DNA of 64,000 bases from Massilia sp. METH4 (GTDB taxonomy: Bacteria > Pseudomonadota > Gammaproteobacteria > Burkholderiales > Burkholderiaceae_D): contig NZ_CP146614.1 of NCBI RefSeq assembly GCF_037094685.1, positions 124,001-188,000 of the forward strand, in the 5' to 3' direction. Numbering within the stretch: the stretch's first letter is position 1; every line of letters starts with the position of its first letter. Positions 25,015 through 34,602 of this stretch are shown here, piece by piece. Both the position numbers and the translations under genes were made by a program. The notes under the pieces were generated by a model that was not told where the DNA came from, made no database searches, and worked only from the letters and a program-made list of their open reading frames with translations.

Positions 25015-25754
25015 CGGCGCCTCCACTTCCGGGCCAGCAGCATGGGAATGCGCGGCAGCATGCCAAAGAACAGCGCCGTGTGCATGGCGGAGATCAGGAG
25101 GTTGTCGCGCCAGACGAGGAAGTGCGACACGCCGTCCTCCGGATAGCGCACGCGCGTGGGCTGGTTGACGATCTTCACGCCCTGCCAGTGCAGCCGCACC
25201 AGCACGTCGGTATCGAAGTTCATGCGGCGGCCCAGCCGCGTGCGTGCCGCCAGCGCGTTGATGGCCCCCACCGGGTAGATGCGGAAACCGCACATGGAAT
25301 CCTTGATGTCGAACGACAGCGTGTTGATCCATACCCAGATGTGGGTGGCATAGCGGCCATACAGCCGCGCCTTCGGCACCGAGTCGTCGTACACCGGGCA
25401 GCCGCAGATCACTGCGTCCGGCTGCGCCGCGCCCCGCTCCAGGAAGCGCGGCACGTCGGCCGTGTCGTGCTGGCCGTCGGCGTCGATCTGCAGCACATGG
25501 CTGTAGCCAAGCTCCGTGGCGCGGGCGATGCCGGCCATCACGGCGGCACCCTTGCCGCCGTTGACGGCAAGGCGCACCAGCGTCACGCGGCCGGGGTGCG
25601 CGGCGGCGATGTCGTCGAGCACGCGCGCGCACGGGGCCGTGCTGCCGTCGTCGACGAGCACGCAATGCAGGCCGTGCGCCAGCAGGCGGCGCGCGACGGC
25701 GCCGATGGCGCCTTCGTGGTTATAGACGGGGACGACGGCGCAGGCCTTAAACAT
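25011..25754 (-). CDS. Family 2 glycosyltransferase of aryl polyene cluster (ApeJ N-terminal-like)
   Basis: 247 aa from the ATG at 25754, inside the end of the ligase gene (8-bp overlap); the in-frame upstream alternative adds an unlikely Arg-rich leader. GT-A fold: CAVVPVYNHEGAIGAV, VDDGST, then the metal-binding DADGQHD of DPM1/DPG-synthase-like enzymes. The C-terminal VSHFLVWRDNLLISAMHTALFFGM is probably membrane-associated. It should transfer a sugar from a nucleotide or lipid donor to the pigment or its anchor. Confidence 0.9.
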   Translation of the reverse strand: MFKACAVVPVYNHEGAIGAVARRLLAHGLHCVLVDDGSTAPCARVLDDIAAAHPGRVTLVRLAVNGGKGAAVMAGIARATELGYSHVLQIDADGQHDTADVPRFLERGAAQPDAVICGCPVYDDSVPKARLYGRYATHIWVWINTLSFDIKDSMCGFRIYPVGAINALAARTRLGRRMNFDTDVLVRLHWQGVKIVNQPTRVRYPEDGVSHFLVWRDNLLISAMHTALFFGMLPRIPMLLARKWRRR

Positions 25755-27480
25755 CGCCGGCCTCCGCCTGGAACAGGATCCGGCCGCTGGCATGCTGGCC
25801 GGCCGCGGAACGGTAGGCGAACGTCAGCTGCCCTTTCGCGGGGTCGTGCAGCAATTCCAGCTGCACCGGCAGGCCGGGCTGGATCACATGCTGGAACTTC
25901 AGTGCGTGCATGGCACGGAACACGGGCGGCAGCGCGAACAGCTCGCGGCCGTAACGCATCGCCCAGTCCACCTGCGCCACGCCGGGCAGGATCGGCGCCT
26001 CGGTGAAATGGCCATCGAAGTAGACGAGATCGGCGGGAGCGACGACCTCCAGCAGCACGCGGCGGCCCTCGTTGCCGCGCTCCAGCTCGCGCACGCGCGG
26101 CAGGCGCGGCGGCGGCGCCAGCAGCGCCAGCAATGCGGCCACGGTGGTCTTGCCCTGCGCGTTGACGGGCATGGCGTCGAGGTAGCGCCAGCGGCGCGGC
26201 AGCGCCACCGCATCGACCACGCCGGCCAGCGCGGCCCGCAGGCGGCCGTTCAGCGCCAGCTTGCCGTCGCCATCGAGCAAGGCACGCCCGGCGGCGCTGG
26301 GCACCACGAAGGCGGCCAACACCTGGCGCTGGTGGCCTTCCGGCTCGCACAGCACCACGCGCGCCTCAAGCGCCAGTCCGGTGGCCAGCAAGGCCCCTTC
26401 CATGGCGTCGAGCGAGATGCGCTTTTCCTCGATCTTGGCAATGCGGTCGCCGCGGCCCAGCAGCTGGAAGCGCTTGCCCTGCCACGCGCGGGCGCGGTCG
26501 GCCAGCGCCAGCCATTCATCGTCGGGCAGGTGCGGCGAGCGCACTTCGAGGAAACCGTCGACCAGGCGCCAGGCCACGGTCGGGAACGGCGTCCAGGCGT
26601 CATCGTCCACGGCCGGCAAGGCGGCGCGCTGGCGCCAGGCGATGCCGCCCGTTTCCGAGCTGCCGAATACTTCGATCGGCACGCTGCCGAGCAGGCTGCC
26701 GCAGGCTTGCGCCGTGTCGGCCGGCAGCGGGCCGCCGGACGAGAACACGGCGGCCAGCCGCGCGCGGGCGCCCTGCCAGTCCAGGTGCGCCGGCAGGCGC
26801 TTCAGGTGCGCCGGGCTGGCGACCAGCACGCTGCGCTGCGCGGCCAGCGCCGGCGCCAGGGCTTCCGGGAAGGCAATGCCGGCCGCGTGGATGGGCCGTC
26901 CCGTATCGAGCGGCCACAGCACTTTGAACAGCAGGCCGTAGATGTGCTGGTGGGAGACGGTGGCGATGATTTCGGCGCCTTGCGTGCGCGCGCCGAACAA
27001 CACTTCGAGCGTGGCCACCTCGCTGGCCAGCTGGCGCAGCTTCTTCGGAATCGCCTGGGCCGCGCCGGTACTGCCGGACGTGAACACCACCAGCGCGTCG
27101 CTTTCGGGATCGAGTTCGCCCAGCGGCGCGGCCGCGGCCTCGCCGAAGGGGTTCATCGGCTCATGCGGGGCGGGAAATTCGCCGAGGAAGCCGTGCACGT
27201 GCCCGCGCAGGTTGGCACAGGTGGCCGGCAGCGTATCGGCCGCCAGCCAGACTGTCTTGCCGGCCTGCCAGGCGCCCAGCAGGGCCGCGGCGAATTCGAT
27301 GCTGTCCTCGATGTAGAGCGCGAAGCGGGTGCCGGGGTGGCTGACCAGCAGCGCACGCCATGCGTGCAGGCGCGCCAGGAAGGCGGCCGTGCCGACGCCC
27401 GCGCCGGCGCGCACGCCGACGGGAATGGAGGACGCCCGCGCGGCAAGGCGCACGGCAACGAGGGCCAACGAATCAGACAT
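25747..27480 (-). CDS. Acyl-ACP/acyl-CoA ligase fused to ApeI-like hotdog dehydratase
   Basis: 577 aa with two domains. Residues 1 to about 460 are an ANL-superfamily adenylating enzyme: P-loop VVFTSGSTGAAQAIPK (TSGSTG at 134-139), IEVFGSSETGG, and the C-terminal NAQGKTT with the catalytic Lys. Residues about 475-577 are a FabA/FabZ-like hotdog with YFDGHFTEAPILPGVAQVDWA (His491). The first domain should activate the aromatic starter acid and load it on an ACP; the second is a likely dehydratase. In many aryl polyene clusters these are two genes, so this is a natural fusion. Confidence 0.9.
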   Translation of the reverse strand: MSDSLALVAVRLAARASSIPVGVRAGAGVGTAAFLARLHAWRALLVSHPGTRFALYIEDSIEFAAALLGAWQAGKTVWLAADTLPATCANLRGHVHGFLGEFPAPHEPMNPFGEAAAAPLGELDPESDALVVFTSGSTGAAQAIPKKLRQLASEVATLEVLFGARTQGAEIIATVSHQHIYGLLFKVLWPLDTGRPIHAAGIAFPEALAPALAAQRSVLVASPAHLKRLPAHLDWQGARARLAAVFSSGGPLPADTAQACGSLLGSVPIEVFGSSETGGIAWRQRAALPAVDDDAWTPFPTVAWRLVDGFLEVRSPHLPDDEWLALADRARAWQGKRFQLLGRGDRIAKIEEKRISLDAMEGALLATGLALEARVVLCEPEGHQRQVLAAFVVPSAAGRALLDGDGKLALNGRLRAALAGVVDAVALPRRWRYLDAMPVNAQGKTTVAALLALLAPPPRLPRVRELERGNEGRRVLLEVVAPADLVYFDGHFTEAPILPGVAQVDWAMRYGRELFALPPVFRAMHALKFQHVIQPGLPVQLELLHDPAKGQLTFAYRSAAGQHASGRILFQAEAGDV

Positions 27481-27486
27481 GGATTA

Positions 27487-28047
27487 TCAAATATGATGCA
27501 GTCGCTTGAAGCGCAGGCGGACCAGGTATTCGCCGCCGAACAGCACTCCCATCAGGATGTAGGAAACGAGGCCCGTGTACAGCGACCATACCGCTTCGCT
27601 CGCCCATAGCGCCGTTCCGAGCGCCAGCGCGCCGTTGACAACGAAGAAGCCGCACCACACCTGCGTGACGGTGCGCATGTAGGCGCTGGCGATGGCCGGA
27701 AATCCGGACGATGACTGCGCCTGTCCGGACAGGCGCGCCATGCGCTCGATCGCGGAAACGGGCGTGGCGAGGCTGGCGCCGAAGGCCGCCAGCAGCGCCA
27801 GATTCACCAGCACCGGGTACAGTTTCAGCGGCAGCAGCACATTGCTCCACGCCGCGCACGCCACCAGCACCAGGGCGCCGCCGGCCGACCAGCGCGCCCC
27901 GGCCGAAATCTTCAGGGCCGGCAGCCGGGCCGCGGCGGCAACGAGCAGCAGCAGCGCGAGCCAGCGCGGCTCGAAACGGCCGTGCCCCAGCCAGATCGCG
28001 AGCGGGTACAGCACCGTGATGGCCGCGGCCACGACATTGCCCAGCAT
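27487..28047 (-). CDS. Small integral membrane protein of aryl polyene cluster (ApeG-like, COG4648 type)
   Basis: 186 aa with about five to six hydrophobic helices: residues 1-20, 28-48, 55-70, 74-92, about 130-150, and VSYILMGVLFGGEYLVRLRF at the end. No enzymatic motif is visible. Proteins of this kind are found in the same place, between the ACP genes and the ligase gene, in other aryl polyene clusters; their job is unknown. A membrane scaffold or lipid-handling role is possible. It is 4 bp downstream of the ACP stop and 6 bp upstream of the ligase start. Confidence 0.8.
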   Translation of the reverse strand: MLGNVVAAAITVLYPLAIWLGHGRFEPRWLALLLLVAAAARLPALKISAGARWSAGGALVLVACAAWSNVLLPLKLYPVLVNLALLAAFGASLATPVSAIERMARLSGQAQSSSGFPAIASAYMRTVTQVWCGFFVVNGALALGTALWASEAVWSLYTGLVSYILMGVLFGGEYLVRLRFKRLHHI

Positions 28048-28051
28048 CCGA

Positions 28052-28321
28052 TCAGGCCACCGGCTCCGTCATGCCGGCCAGCGCGTCGACCACGTCGCCG
28101 ATCGTGCGGATCGTCTTGAACACTTCGGGCTGCAGGCGCTTGCCCGTCAGCTGTTTCAGCTTCACGGCCAGGTCGACGGCGTCGATGCTGTCGATGTCCA
28201 GGTCTTCGTACAGGTTCGACTCGGCGGACAGGTCGGCCTTGTCCAGTTCGAACATCTCGGCCAGCAGGTCGATCACCCAGGCCTGCAGTTCGTCGCTGCT
28301 CATTGCGTTCAAATCAATCAT
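28052..28321 (-). CDS. Acyl carrier protein (second of two in the aryl polyene operon)
   Basis: 89 aa. It is predicted four-helix carrier protein with the phosphopantetheine attachment site Ser45 in YEDLDIDSIDAVDLAVKL, the DSID variant of the usual DSL motif. It should carry the growing polyene chain or the malonyl extender. The C-terminal TIRTIGDVVDAL matches the ACP helix IV region. It lies 10 bp after the other ACP gene. Confidence 0.93.
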   Translation of the reverse strand: MIDLNAMSSDELQAWVIDLLAEMFELDKADLSAESNLYEDLDIDSIDAVDLAVKLKQLTGKRLQPEVFKTIRTIGDVVDALAGMTEPVA

Positions 28322-28331
28322 GTTGCTCTCC

Positions 28332-28586
28332 TCACGCCTTGCGATGGGCTTCGATCATGGCCGCCAATGCACGCACCGAGGCGAAATGGCGGCGCGTTTC
28401 TTCCGAGTCGGCCGACAGCGAGATGCCGTACTTCTTCTGCAGGGCCACGCCCAGTTCCAGCGCGTCGATCGAATCGAGCCCCAGCCCGTCCACGAACAGC
28501 GGCGCGTCCGTGTCGATCTCCTTCGGGCTGATGTCCTCCAGCTGGAGCACGTCGATGATCAGTTCCTTCACTTCCTGTTCAAGCAT
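28332..28586 (-). CDS. Acyl carrier protein (first of two in the aryl polyene operon)
   Basis: 84 aa, attachment Ser39 in VDGLGLDSIDALELGVAL. It is clearly diverged from the ACP at 28052-28321, as in characterised aryl polyene systems where ApeE and ApeF have separate roles (one for starter or chain, one for elongation). Which role this one has is not readable from sequence. Its start overlaps the acyltransferase stop by 8 bp. Confidence 0.93.
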   Translation of the reverse strand: MLEQEVKELIIDVLQLEDISPKEIDTDAPLFVDGLGLDSIDALELGVALQKKYGISLSADSEETRRHFASVRALAAMIEAHRKA

Positions 28587-29367
28587 GGCCTTGGTACTTC
28601 CCCGTAAAATAATCTTGTAAAAACTCCGTCAAGCGGCGCGCTGCCAGCACGTCGCTCGTGTCCTGCAAAAACGGCTCCACGGCCACGTCGTCCTGCACGT
28701 GGAGCGAGAAGCGCACGCGGCGCGGCGGTACCCGCCACCACTTTTCACCCTTGCCGAGCGTGGGCGGATCGCAGCGGATCACCACCGGCGTGATCGGGCG
28801 CGCGCCGCGCACCGCGACATTAGCGGCACCCCGCTTCAGGCTGATCACGCCGCTGGCCGGGGTACGCGTCCCTTCCGGGAACACGATCAGGTTGTTGCCG
28901 CCCTCCAGTGAGGCGATGCAATCCTTCACCAGGGCGTCGGCATCGCTGCCGTTTTTTCCACCTTCATTGCTGATGTAACCTGCCGCCCGCACGGGCCCCC
29001 GCGTAAACGGGTTGTTCCACAGCGCGCCCTTGACGATGCAATCGGCATTGCGCACGAAGGCCATCAGGAACACCGTGTCGATCAGGGTCGGATGGTTCGC
29101 CAGGATCAAGAGCCCCTGACGGTCCAGCTTTTCCAGCCCCCGCACTTCGTAGCGCAGCACGCCCAGGGCGCGCATCACGTCCACATAGGCGCGAAACGCC
29201 AGGCGGATGATCGAGCGCGCCGCCGCCACGCGCCGCTCGCGCCGCCACACCATCACGTGCAGCAGCGGGAACACCACCAGCCGCAGCACCAGGCCGCCGA
29301 CACCGAACAACGCGAAAGACAGGCCGGTGGCGCCAACGCGCCAGTACCGCCCCAGCCTTTCAACCAT
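28579..29367 (-). CDS. PlsC-type lysophospholipid acyltransferase of aryl polyene cluster (ApeD-like)
   Basis: 262 aa from MVERLGRYWRVG at 29367, overlapping the chain-length-factor gene by 8 bp. A membrane helix (about residues 10-40) is followed by the LPLAT domain: ILANHPTLIDTVFL (H-x4-D) and IVFPEGTRTP. It may acylate the glycerol/sugar anchor or transfer the finished polyene from ACP. Together with the LpxL-type enzyme it gives two acyl transfers, in line with a pigment lipid having both a fatty acid and an aryl polyene chain. Confidence 0.9.
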   Translation of the reverse strand: MVERLGRYWRVGATGLSFALFGVGGLVLRLVVFPLLHVMVWRRERRVAAARSIIRLAFRAYVDVMRALGVLRYEVRGLEKLDRQGLLILANHPTLIDTVFLMAFVRNADCIVKGALWNNPFTRGPVRAAGYISNEGGKNGSDADALVKDCIASLEGGNNLIVFPEGTRTPASGVISLKRGAANVAVRGARPITPVVIRCDPPTLGKGEKWWRVPPRRVRFSLHVQDDVAVEPFLQDTSDVLAARRLTEFLQDYFTGKYQGHA

Positions 29368-30094
29368 CGCGGCTCCAGCGCCAGCGCTGGCGGCCCGCCA
29401 CGCGTTCCAGCTGCGCGGCGCCGGCGGCGTAAAACCGCAGCACGTCCAGCGTGCCGGGCAGGCCGCCGTGGTCCTCGCCTTCGTCCGCGGCCTGCCAGCC
29501 CAGCGACAGGCGCTCCGTTCCGCCATCGGCGGCCATCAGCCAGGCAAACGCGTGCGGCTGTTCCGCGCGGTCGGCGAACGGGGCGAAAGTCGGCGGCAAC
29601 GGGCAGTCCGCCGCCACCAGCAGCACCGCCGGTTCGCCGTCCGCCAGCAAGCCGCAAGCCTCGATCACCGCATGCTCCAGCGTGGCGGTGCCGGCCGCCA
29701 GCGCGATGTGGTTGGCCCGGTCGCCGCGCGCGATGGAAAACAGGCCGGCGTTCGCGTTATGCACCGACATGCCGAACGCGGTCGGCGACAGCGGCGTGCC
29801 GGTCGCCATGTCTTCCAGCAGCGCGATCGCGCGCGGCGTTTCGCCATGGCGCGAACAGAACACGGTGGGAACGCCGGTACGGCCGTCGAGCGCGCCATAG
29901 GCGACCTCGAGCGCCATCTTGCCGAGCTGGCCGAGGCGCCGCCGCAACATCGGCGGCATGGCGCGGACACCCGGTTCGCCTTCTGCGGGGATGGTCCGGG
30001 GTGCGGCCGCCCAGGCGGCCCAATCGTCGGTCGATGCCAGGCCGGGTGCCCAGGCCGCATGCCCGAGAATGGAAAAACTGACACGCCTGTGCAT
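29360..30094 (-). CDS. Chain-length-factor-like ketosynthase partner (ApeC-like), first gene of the aryl polyene operon
   Basis: 244 aa, so only the N-terminal half of a ketosynthase. The fold is recognisable (LGHAAWAPGL at the start and SPTAFGMSVHNANAGLFSIARG), but the nucleophile-elbow Cys is absent: the corresponding stretch reads SVHNANAGLFS. This matches the non-catalytic chain-length factor that pairs with ApeO in aryl polyene synthesis. GGGGAT precedes the start. The promoter at 30170-30199 gives a leader of about 70 nt. Confidence 0.88.
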   Translation of the reverse strand: MHRRVSFSILGHAAWAPGLASTDDWAAWAAAPRTIPAEGEPGVRAMPPMLRRRLGQLGKMALEVAYGALDGRTGVPTVFCSRHGETPRAIALLEDMATGTPLSPTAFGMSVHNANAGLFSIARGDRANHIALAAGTATLEHAVIEACGLLADGEPAVLLVAADCPLPPTFAPFADRAEQPHAFAWLMAADGGTERLSLGWQAADEGEDHGGLPGTLDVLRFYAAGAAQLERVAGRQRWRWSRDG

Positions 30095-30169
30095 TAACTA
30101 TCCCCGTCGCGGTGGTGAAACTCATTCGTGCGCCACTGCGAGCGAATCTGTGGCAGGTAATCAATGGAA

Positions 30170-30199
30170 ATTATAAGCGAGTGATGCCGTAAATCACAA
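30170..30199 (-). promoter_or_regulatory. Sigma70-type promoter of the aryl polyene operon
   Basis: On the minus strand TTGTGA (30199-30194), an 18-bp spacer and a perfect TATAAT (30175-30170) precede the operon. Transcription would start near 30163, about 70 nt before the first start codon at 30094. Confidence 0.65.
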
Positions 30200-30529
30200 A
30201 AATTCGACTCCCGGCGTTGCTTTTGGGTCAGTCGCGCCGCCTGGCGAACGGAAGGGAGTCTACCGCCACAAGCCGCGCCAAAGTTCGATGAATTGTCACG
30301 AAGGGTCCATTTTTTTGTAACGATGCCACACACCGCGGTGAATTCTCACCAAATGTCACGCTATTATTCGCGACCGCGATGAAAAGCCGATATTCGATTA
30401 TTAACTTGGTACGACAGCTAATTGCACGGCGGTCCACCACCAGCTTGCTGATCAATAAGGCAACAACGCGGCGGCGAATTCAACTATTATTCCTTGGTTA
30501 ACTCTCATCACGGACACGCCTTACCATCC
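30200..30529. other. Divergent intergenic region between aryl polyene operon and kinase gene
   Basis: About 330 bp, richer in A+T than its neighbours, without a convincing gene. It contains recurring fragments GAATTGTCACGAA (about 30291-30303), GGTGA-ATTC-TCACC (30337-30350, a short dyad) and AAATGTCACGC (30351-30361), which could be a repeated regulator site. No sigma54 promoter was found here. Confidence 0.4.
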
Positions 30530-31951
30530 ATGCCCATCAAGCTTTCCTTCCGCGTGCTGTCGTTACTGGCCTTCCTGTTGATTGCCGCCCTGCTGAGCGC
30601 CGCTTCGGTGCTCGCGCTCCTGACGCTGAACCGGCTTGCCGAGCACAGCCGTGAAACGGGCAACGATGCGATCGCGTTGACAGCAAATGCGCAGCGGGTC
30701 GCCGAGCGCAGCGTGGCGATGGAGCGCAGCGCCCGCCAGTTCCTCGTGCTGGACGATCCGGCCTTCCTGGAGCGCTTCGGCGAAGCATGGCGCGATGCGC
30801 TGGCGGCGCTGGACGCGATCGCCGCCCAACTGCCGGGGGAGGCGCCGCCGGCCTTCGCGGACTGGCGCCGCAACGGCGAGGCGGCGCGCGCGGCACTGGA
30901 CATGCCTGCCAGCCACCACGGCGCCGCGCAACTGCGGCTTGACGCCGCGCTGGCGCAGCTGCCCGCCATCAACAGCGAGCTCGCCCACCATGTGCAGGCC
31001 GAGGTGGATCGCCGCAATGCCGCGATCACCGAGGAGCTCGAAACGCGCCGCAACGTGCTGCGCGGCCAGCTGGCGCTGGCGATCGCGCTGGCTGCCCTGC
31101 TGTCCATCGCGTTCGGTGTCTGGCTGGCGCGGCCCTTGCGCCAGATCGAGAGCGCGATCGGCCAGCTGGGCGGCAACCGCTACGACGTACCGATCGAGGT
31201 GACGGGGCCGGCCGACCTGCGGCGGCTGGGCCGCCACCTGGACTGGCTGCGCCAGCGGCTGGCCGACCTGGAAGCGGACAAGGCGCGTTTCCTGCGCCAT
31301 ATCTCGCACGAGCTGAAAACGCCGCTGGCCGCGCTGGTCGAGGGCGTGGCCCTGCTGGAAGACGAAGTGGCCGGCCCGCTCGGCCCGAAGCAGCACGAAA
31401 TCACCACGATCCTGCGGCAGAATACGGCGTCGTTGCAAAACCAGATCGAGGATCTGCTGCGTTACAATGCCGCCAGTTTCGATGCGCAGCACCTGCTGCG
31501 CGAGCCAGTCGACATGGCCGCCCTCGTGCGCCGGGTCGTCGACAGCCAGCGCCTGCAGTACCAGGCACGCAGCCTGATCGTGATGGTCGAAGGCGGCGCG
31601 CCCGAGATCGCGGTGGATGCCGCCAAGCTTTCCATCGTCGCCAGCAATCTGCTGTCGAACGCCGTGCGCTTCTCGCCCGAGGGTGGCACGGTGCGGTTCA
31701 TCATCGCCCGCGAGAATGGCATGCTGCGCCTCGATTGCATCGACCAGGGTCCCGGCGTGGCCCCGGCCGATGCCCAGCGGGTCTTCGAACCGTTTTACCA
31801 GGGTGAACGCCAGCCGCCCGGCGCACGGCGCGGCAACGGCATCGGCCTCTCGATCGTGCGCGAATACGTGATTGCCCATGGCGGCACGCTGCAACTCCTG
31901 CCCTCCTCGCCGGGGGCCCATTTCCGTCTCGAACTGCCTTATGAAAAATGA
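30530..31951 (+). CDS. QseE/GlrK-like sensor histidine kinase
   Basis: 473 aa from ATG 30530 (a TTG 12 codons upstream is possible; neither has a strong ribosome binding site). Layout: TM1 (about 5-30), a helical periplasmic sensor of about 150 residues, TM2 (LALAIALAALLSIAFGVWLA), HAMP, HisKA with His260 (FLRHISHELKTPLAAL), and HATPase with NLLSNAVRFS, DQGPGVAP and GNGIGLSIV. The kinase, lipoprotein and sigma54-activator gene order is that of qseE-qseG-qseF (glrK-yfhG-glrR) in enterobacteria. It should phosphorylate the regulator at 32552-33943. The signal here is unknown. Confidence 0.93.
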   Translation: MPIKLSFRVLSLLAFLLIAALLSAASVLALLTLNRLAEHSRETGNDAIALTANAQRVAERSVAMERSARQFLVLDDPAFLERFGEAWRDALAALDAIAAQLPGEAPPAFADWRRNGEAARAALDMPASHHGAAQLRLDAALAQLPAINSELAHHVQAEVDRRNAAITEELETRRNVLRGQLALAIALAALLSIAFGVWLARPLRQIESAIGQLGGNRYDVPIEVTGPADLRRLGRHLDWLRQRLADLEADKARFLRHISHELKTPLAALVEGVALLEDEVAGPLGPKQHEITTILRQNTASLQNQIEDLLRYNAASFDAQHLLREPVDMAALVRRVVDSQRLQYQARSLIVMVEGGAPEIAVDAAKLSIVASNLLSNAVRFSPEGGTVRFIIARENGMLRLDCIDQGPGVAPADAQRVFEPFYQGERQPPGARRGNGIGLSIVREYVIAHGGTLQLLPSSPGAHFRLELPYEK

Positions 31952-31958
31952 TCCAAGA

Positions 31959-32551
31959 ATGACGAGTCCAACGCTGTATCGCCTGCTTGCGTTGTCCCTG
32001 CTCGTGCCGCTGCTCCTGCTGCTGTCGGCCTGCGGCTCGCAGCCCAGCGTGCTGGCGCACTACGGCGCCCCGCCGCCCGTCAAGCCAATGCCCATCAAGG
32101 TGGAGCCGGTGGCGCTGCCCGACGAGGTGATGCCGCTGCTGGTCTACCATCAGTCGCTGCGCAGGATGACGCAGGGCGAACTGCTGAAGGAGCTTTCCGG
32201 CTTGCTGCAGCAGCAGCGCACGCCGAAAGTGACGCTGCAGACCGGCATGATCCTGATGCTCACGCGCGGCGGCGGCGACCTGGCGCGCGCCCAGGGCCTG
32301 TTCGACGGCGTGGCCGCCTCGAACGACCCGGGCTCGCAGGGCTTGCGCGCCTTCGCGCAGCTGCTGGGGAGCCATTGCGCGGAAGCGCGCCGGCTGTATG
32401 ACCAGGCCGACCGGCTATCCGTGCAGCTGAAGGACACGACCAAGAGAACGGAACAATTGAGCGACACGGTCGAGGCGCTGAAAGCCATCGAACGGGGCCT
32501 GCCGGTGCGGCCGGCCAACGGCGCGAACGGCGCGGCGGCGCCGGGAGGACG

Positions 32552-32555
<4 letters not shown>
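31959..32555 (+). CDS. QseG/YfhG-like outer-membrane lipoprotein
   Basis: 198 aa from ATG 31959; ATG 31941, overlapping the kinase stop, is the alternative. The signal LLALSLLVPLLLLLSAC has a lipobox LLSAC. The mature protein has a helical QLLGSHCAEARRLYDQADRL segment, then a coiled-coil-like QLKDTTKRTEQLSDTVEALKAIE, and a Gly/Ala/Asn-rich tail. In Escherichia coli the QseG lipoprotein interacts with the kinase periplasmic domain and is needed for its activity; the same gene order suggests the same here. Its stop codon overlaps the regulator start. Confidence 0.85.
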
Positions 32556-33943
<1,388 letters not shown>

Positions 33944-33984
33944 GTTGTTAATAATCAAATAGTTGGCTTAGCTGGACCGGAACC

Positions 33985-34002
33985 TGTCGCCGTGTCACGA
34001 CA
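33985..34002 (+). promoter_or_regulatory. GlrR/QseF-type upstream activator site
   Basis: TGTC-GCCGTGTCAC-GACA matches exactly the TGTC-N10-GACA consensus known for GlrR at enterobacterial glmY. It lies about 95 bp upstream of the sigma54 promoter at 34096-34112, an ordinary distance for a bacterial enhancer. Confidence 0.7.
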
Positions 34003-34095
34003 AAACCGGTCCCGCATCGCACCGATTTCAATTCCCCTCGGAAACATTCCTACGGTAGAATCTCCAACCCCTTGATTTCACTCGGTTTATTTGAG

Positions 34096-34112
34096 CTGGC
34101 ACGGGGCTTGCA
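34096..34112 (+). promoter_or_regulatory. Sigma54 (-24/-12) promoter of the BON-domain gene
   Basis: CTGGCACGGGGCTTGCA fits YTGGCACG-RNNN-TTGCW at every defined position, with GG at 34098-34099 and GC at 34110-34111. Transcription would start near 34123, giving a leader of about 45 nt. Confidence 0.85.
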
Positions 34113-34166
34113 AGTAGTAGCGCAACGTCACACGGCGTTCCTTAAACTACGATGGAGATTCATACC

Positions 34167-34484
34167 ATGACGAACACCAAACTGATCGCATCCGTGCTGG
34201 CAGCAGCTTCCCTGTCCTTCGGTTCCGCCGCTTTCGCCGCCGAACCGCAACAGGATGCCGCCATGGCAGGCGCAGCTGCCGCCGCCGGCGACAGCGCGCT
34301 GACCGCGAAGGTCAAGGCCGCCCTGGCCGACCAGAAACAGATCGGTGTTTCCGCTAATCAAGGCATCGTTACGCTGACCGGCTCCGTGCCGACCACCGAC
34401 GAGGGCACCAAGGCTATCCAGGCTGCCTCCGCCGTGGAAGGCGTGAAGGAAGTGAAGAGCGAACTGACCGTCGCGTCCAAGTAA
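34167..34484 (+). CDS. Periplasmic BON-domain protein
   Basis: 105 aa. The start at 34167 is chosen because GGAG (34154-34157) lies 9 bp upstream; the ATG at 34152 overlaps that site. The signal peptide ends SAAFA-AEP. A single BON domain follows (DSALTAKVKAALADQKQIGV, then VTLTGSVPTTDEGTKAIQAA and VEGVKEVKSELTV), as in OsmY-like proteins that bind phospholipid and respond to envelope stress. Its promoter is the clearest sigma54 site in the window, next to the QseF/GlrR-type regulator, so it is the probable direct target of that system. Confidence 0.92.
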   Translation: MTNTKLIASVLAAASLSFGSAAFAAEPQQDAAMAGAAAAAGDSALTAKVKAALADQKQIGVSANQGIVTLTGSVPTTDEGTKAIQAASAVEGVKEVKSELTVASK

Positions 34485-34602
34485 CCCAGGAGAGCATTCC
34501 CCGAATTCCGGTTTTTGCCGGCCCCGGAGCAGGGGCCGGTTGGAAGTAGTAGTAGTACGGTAGTAAGTAGCATCTGAGAGTAGCAGAAGTACCTCCCCTT
34601 CC
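34485..34602 (+). ncRNA. Structured 3' region after the BON gene, possible 3'UTR-derived small RNA
   Basis: Between the BON stop codon and the terminator is a 118-nt non-coding stretch with a stem CCGGCCCC/GGGGCCGG (about 34517-34539) and a run of GTAGTA-like repeats (about 34546-34572). With the terminator this could be a processed, Hfq-type 3' RNA (stem plus long U-tail). This is inference from layout. In Escherichia coli the same regulator drives the small RNA GlmY, but no sequence likeness to GlmY was recognised. From 34639 to 34876 nothing else was seen. Confidence 0.3.

Noticed and set aside
30494..30529. TTG start 12 codons upstream for the QseE-like kinase
   Set aside because: No ribosome binding site, and it adds a polar stretch before the first membrane helix; kept only as an alternative.
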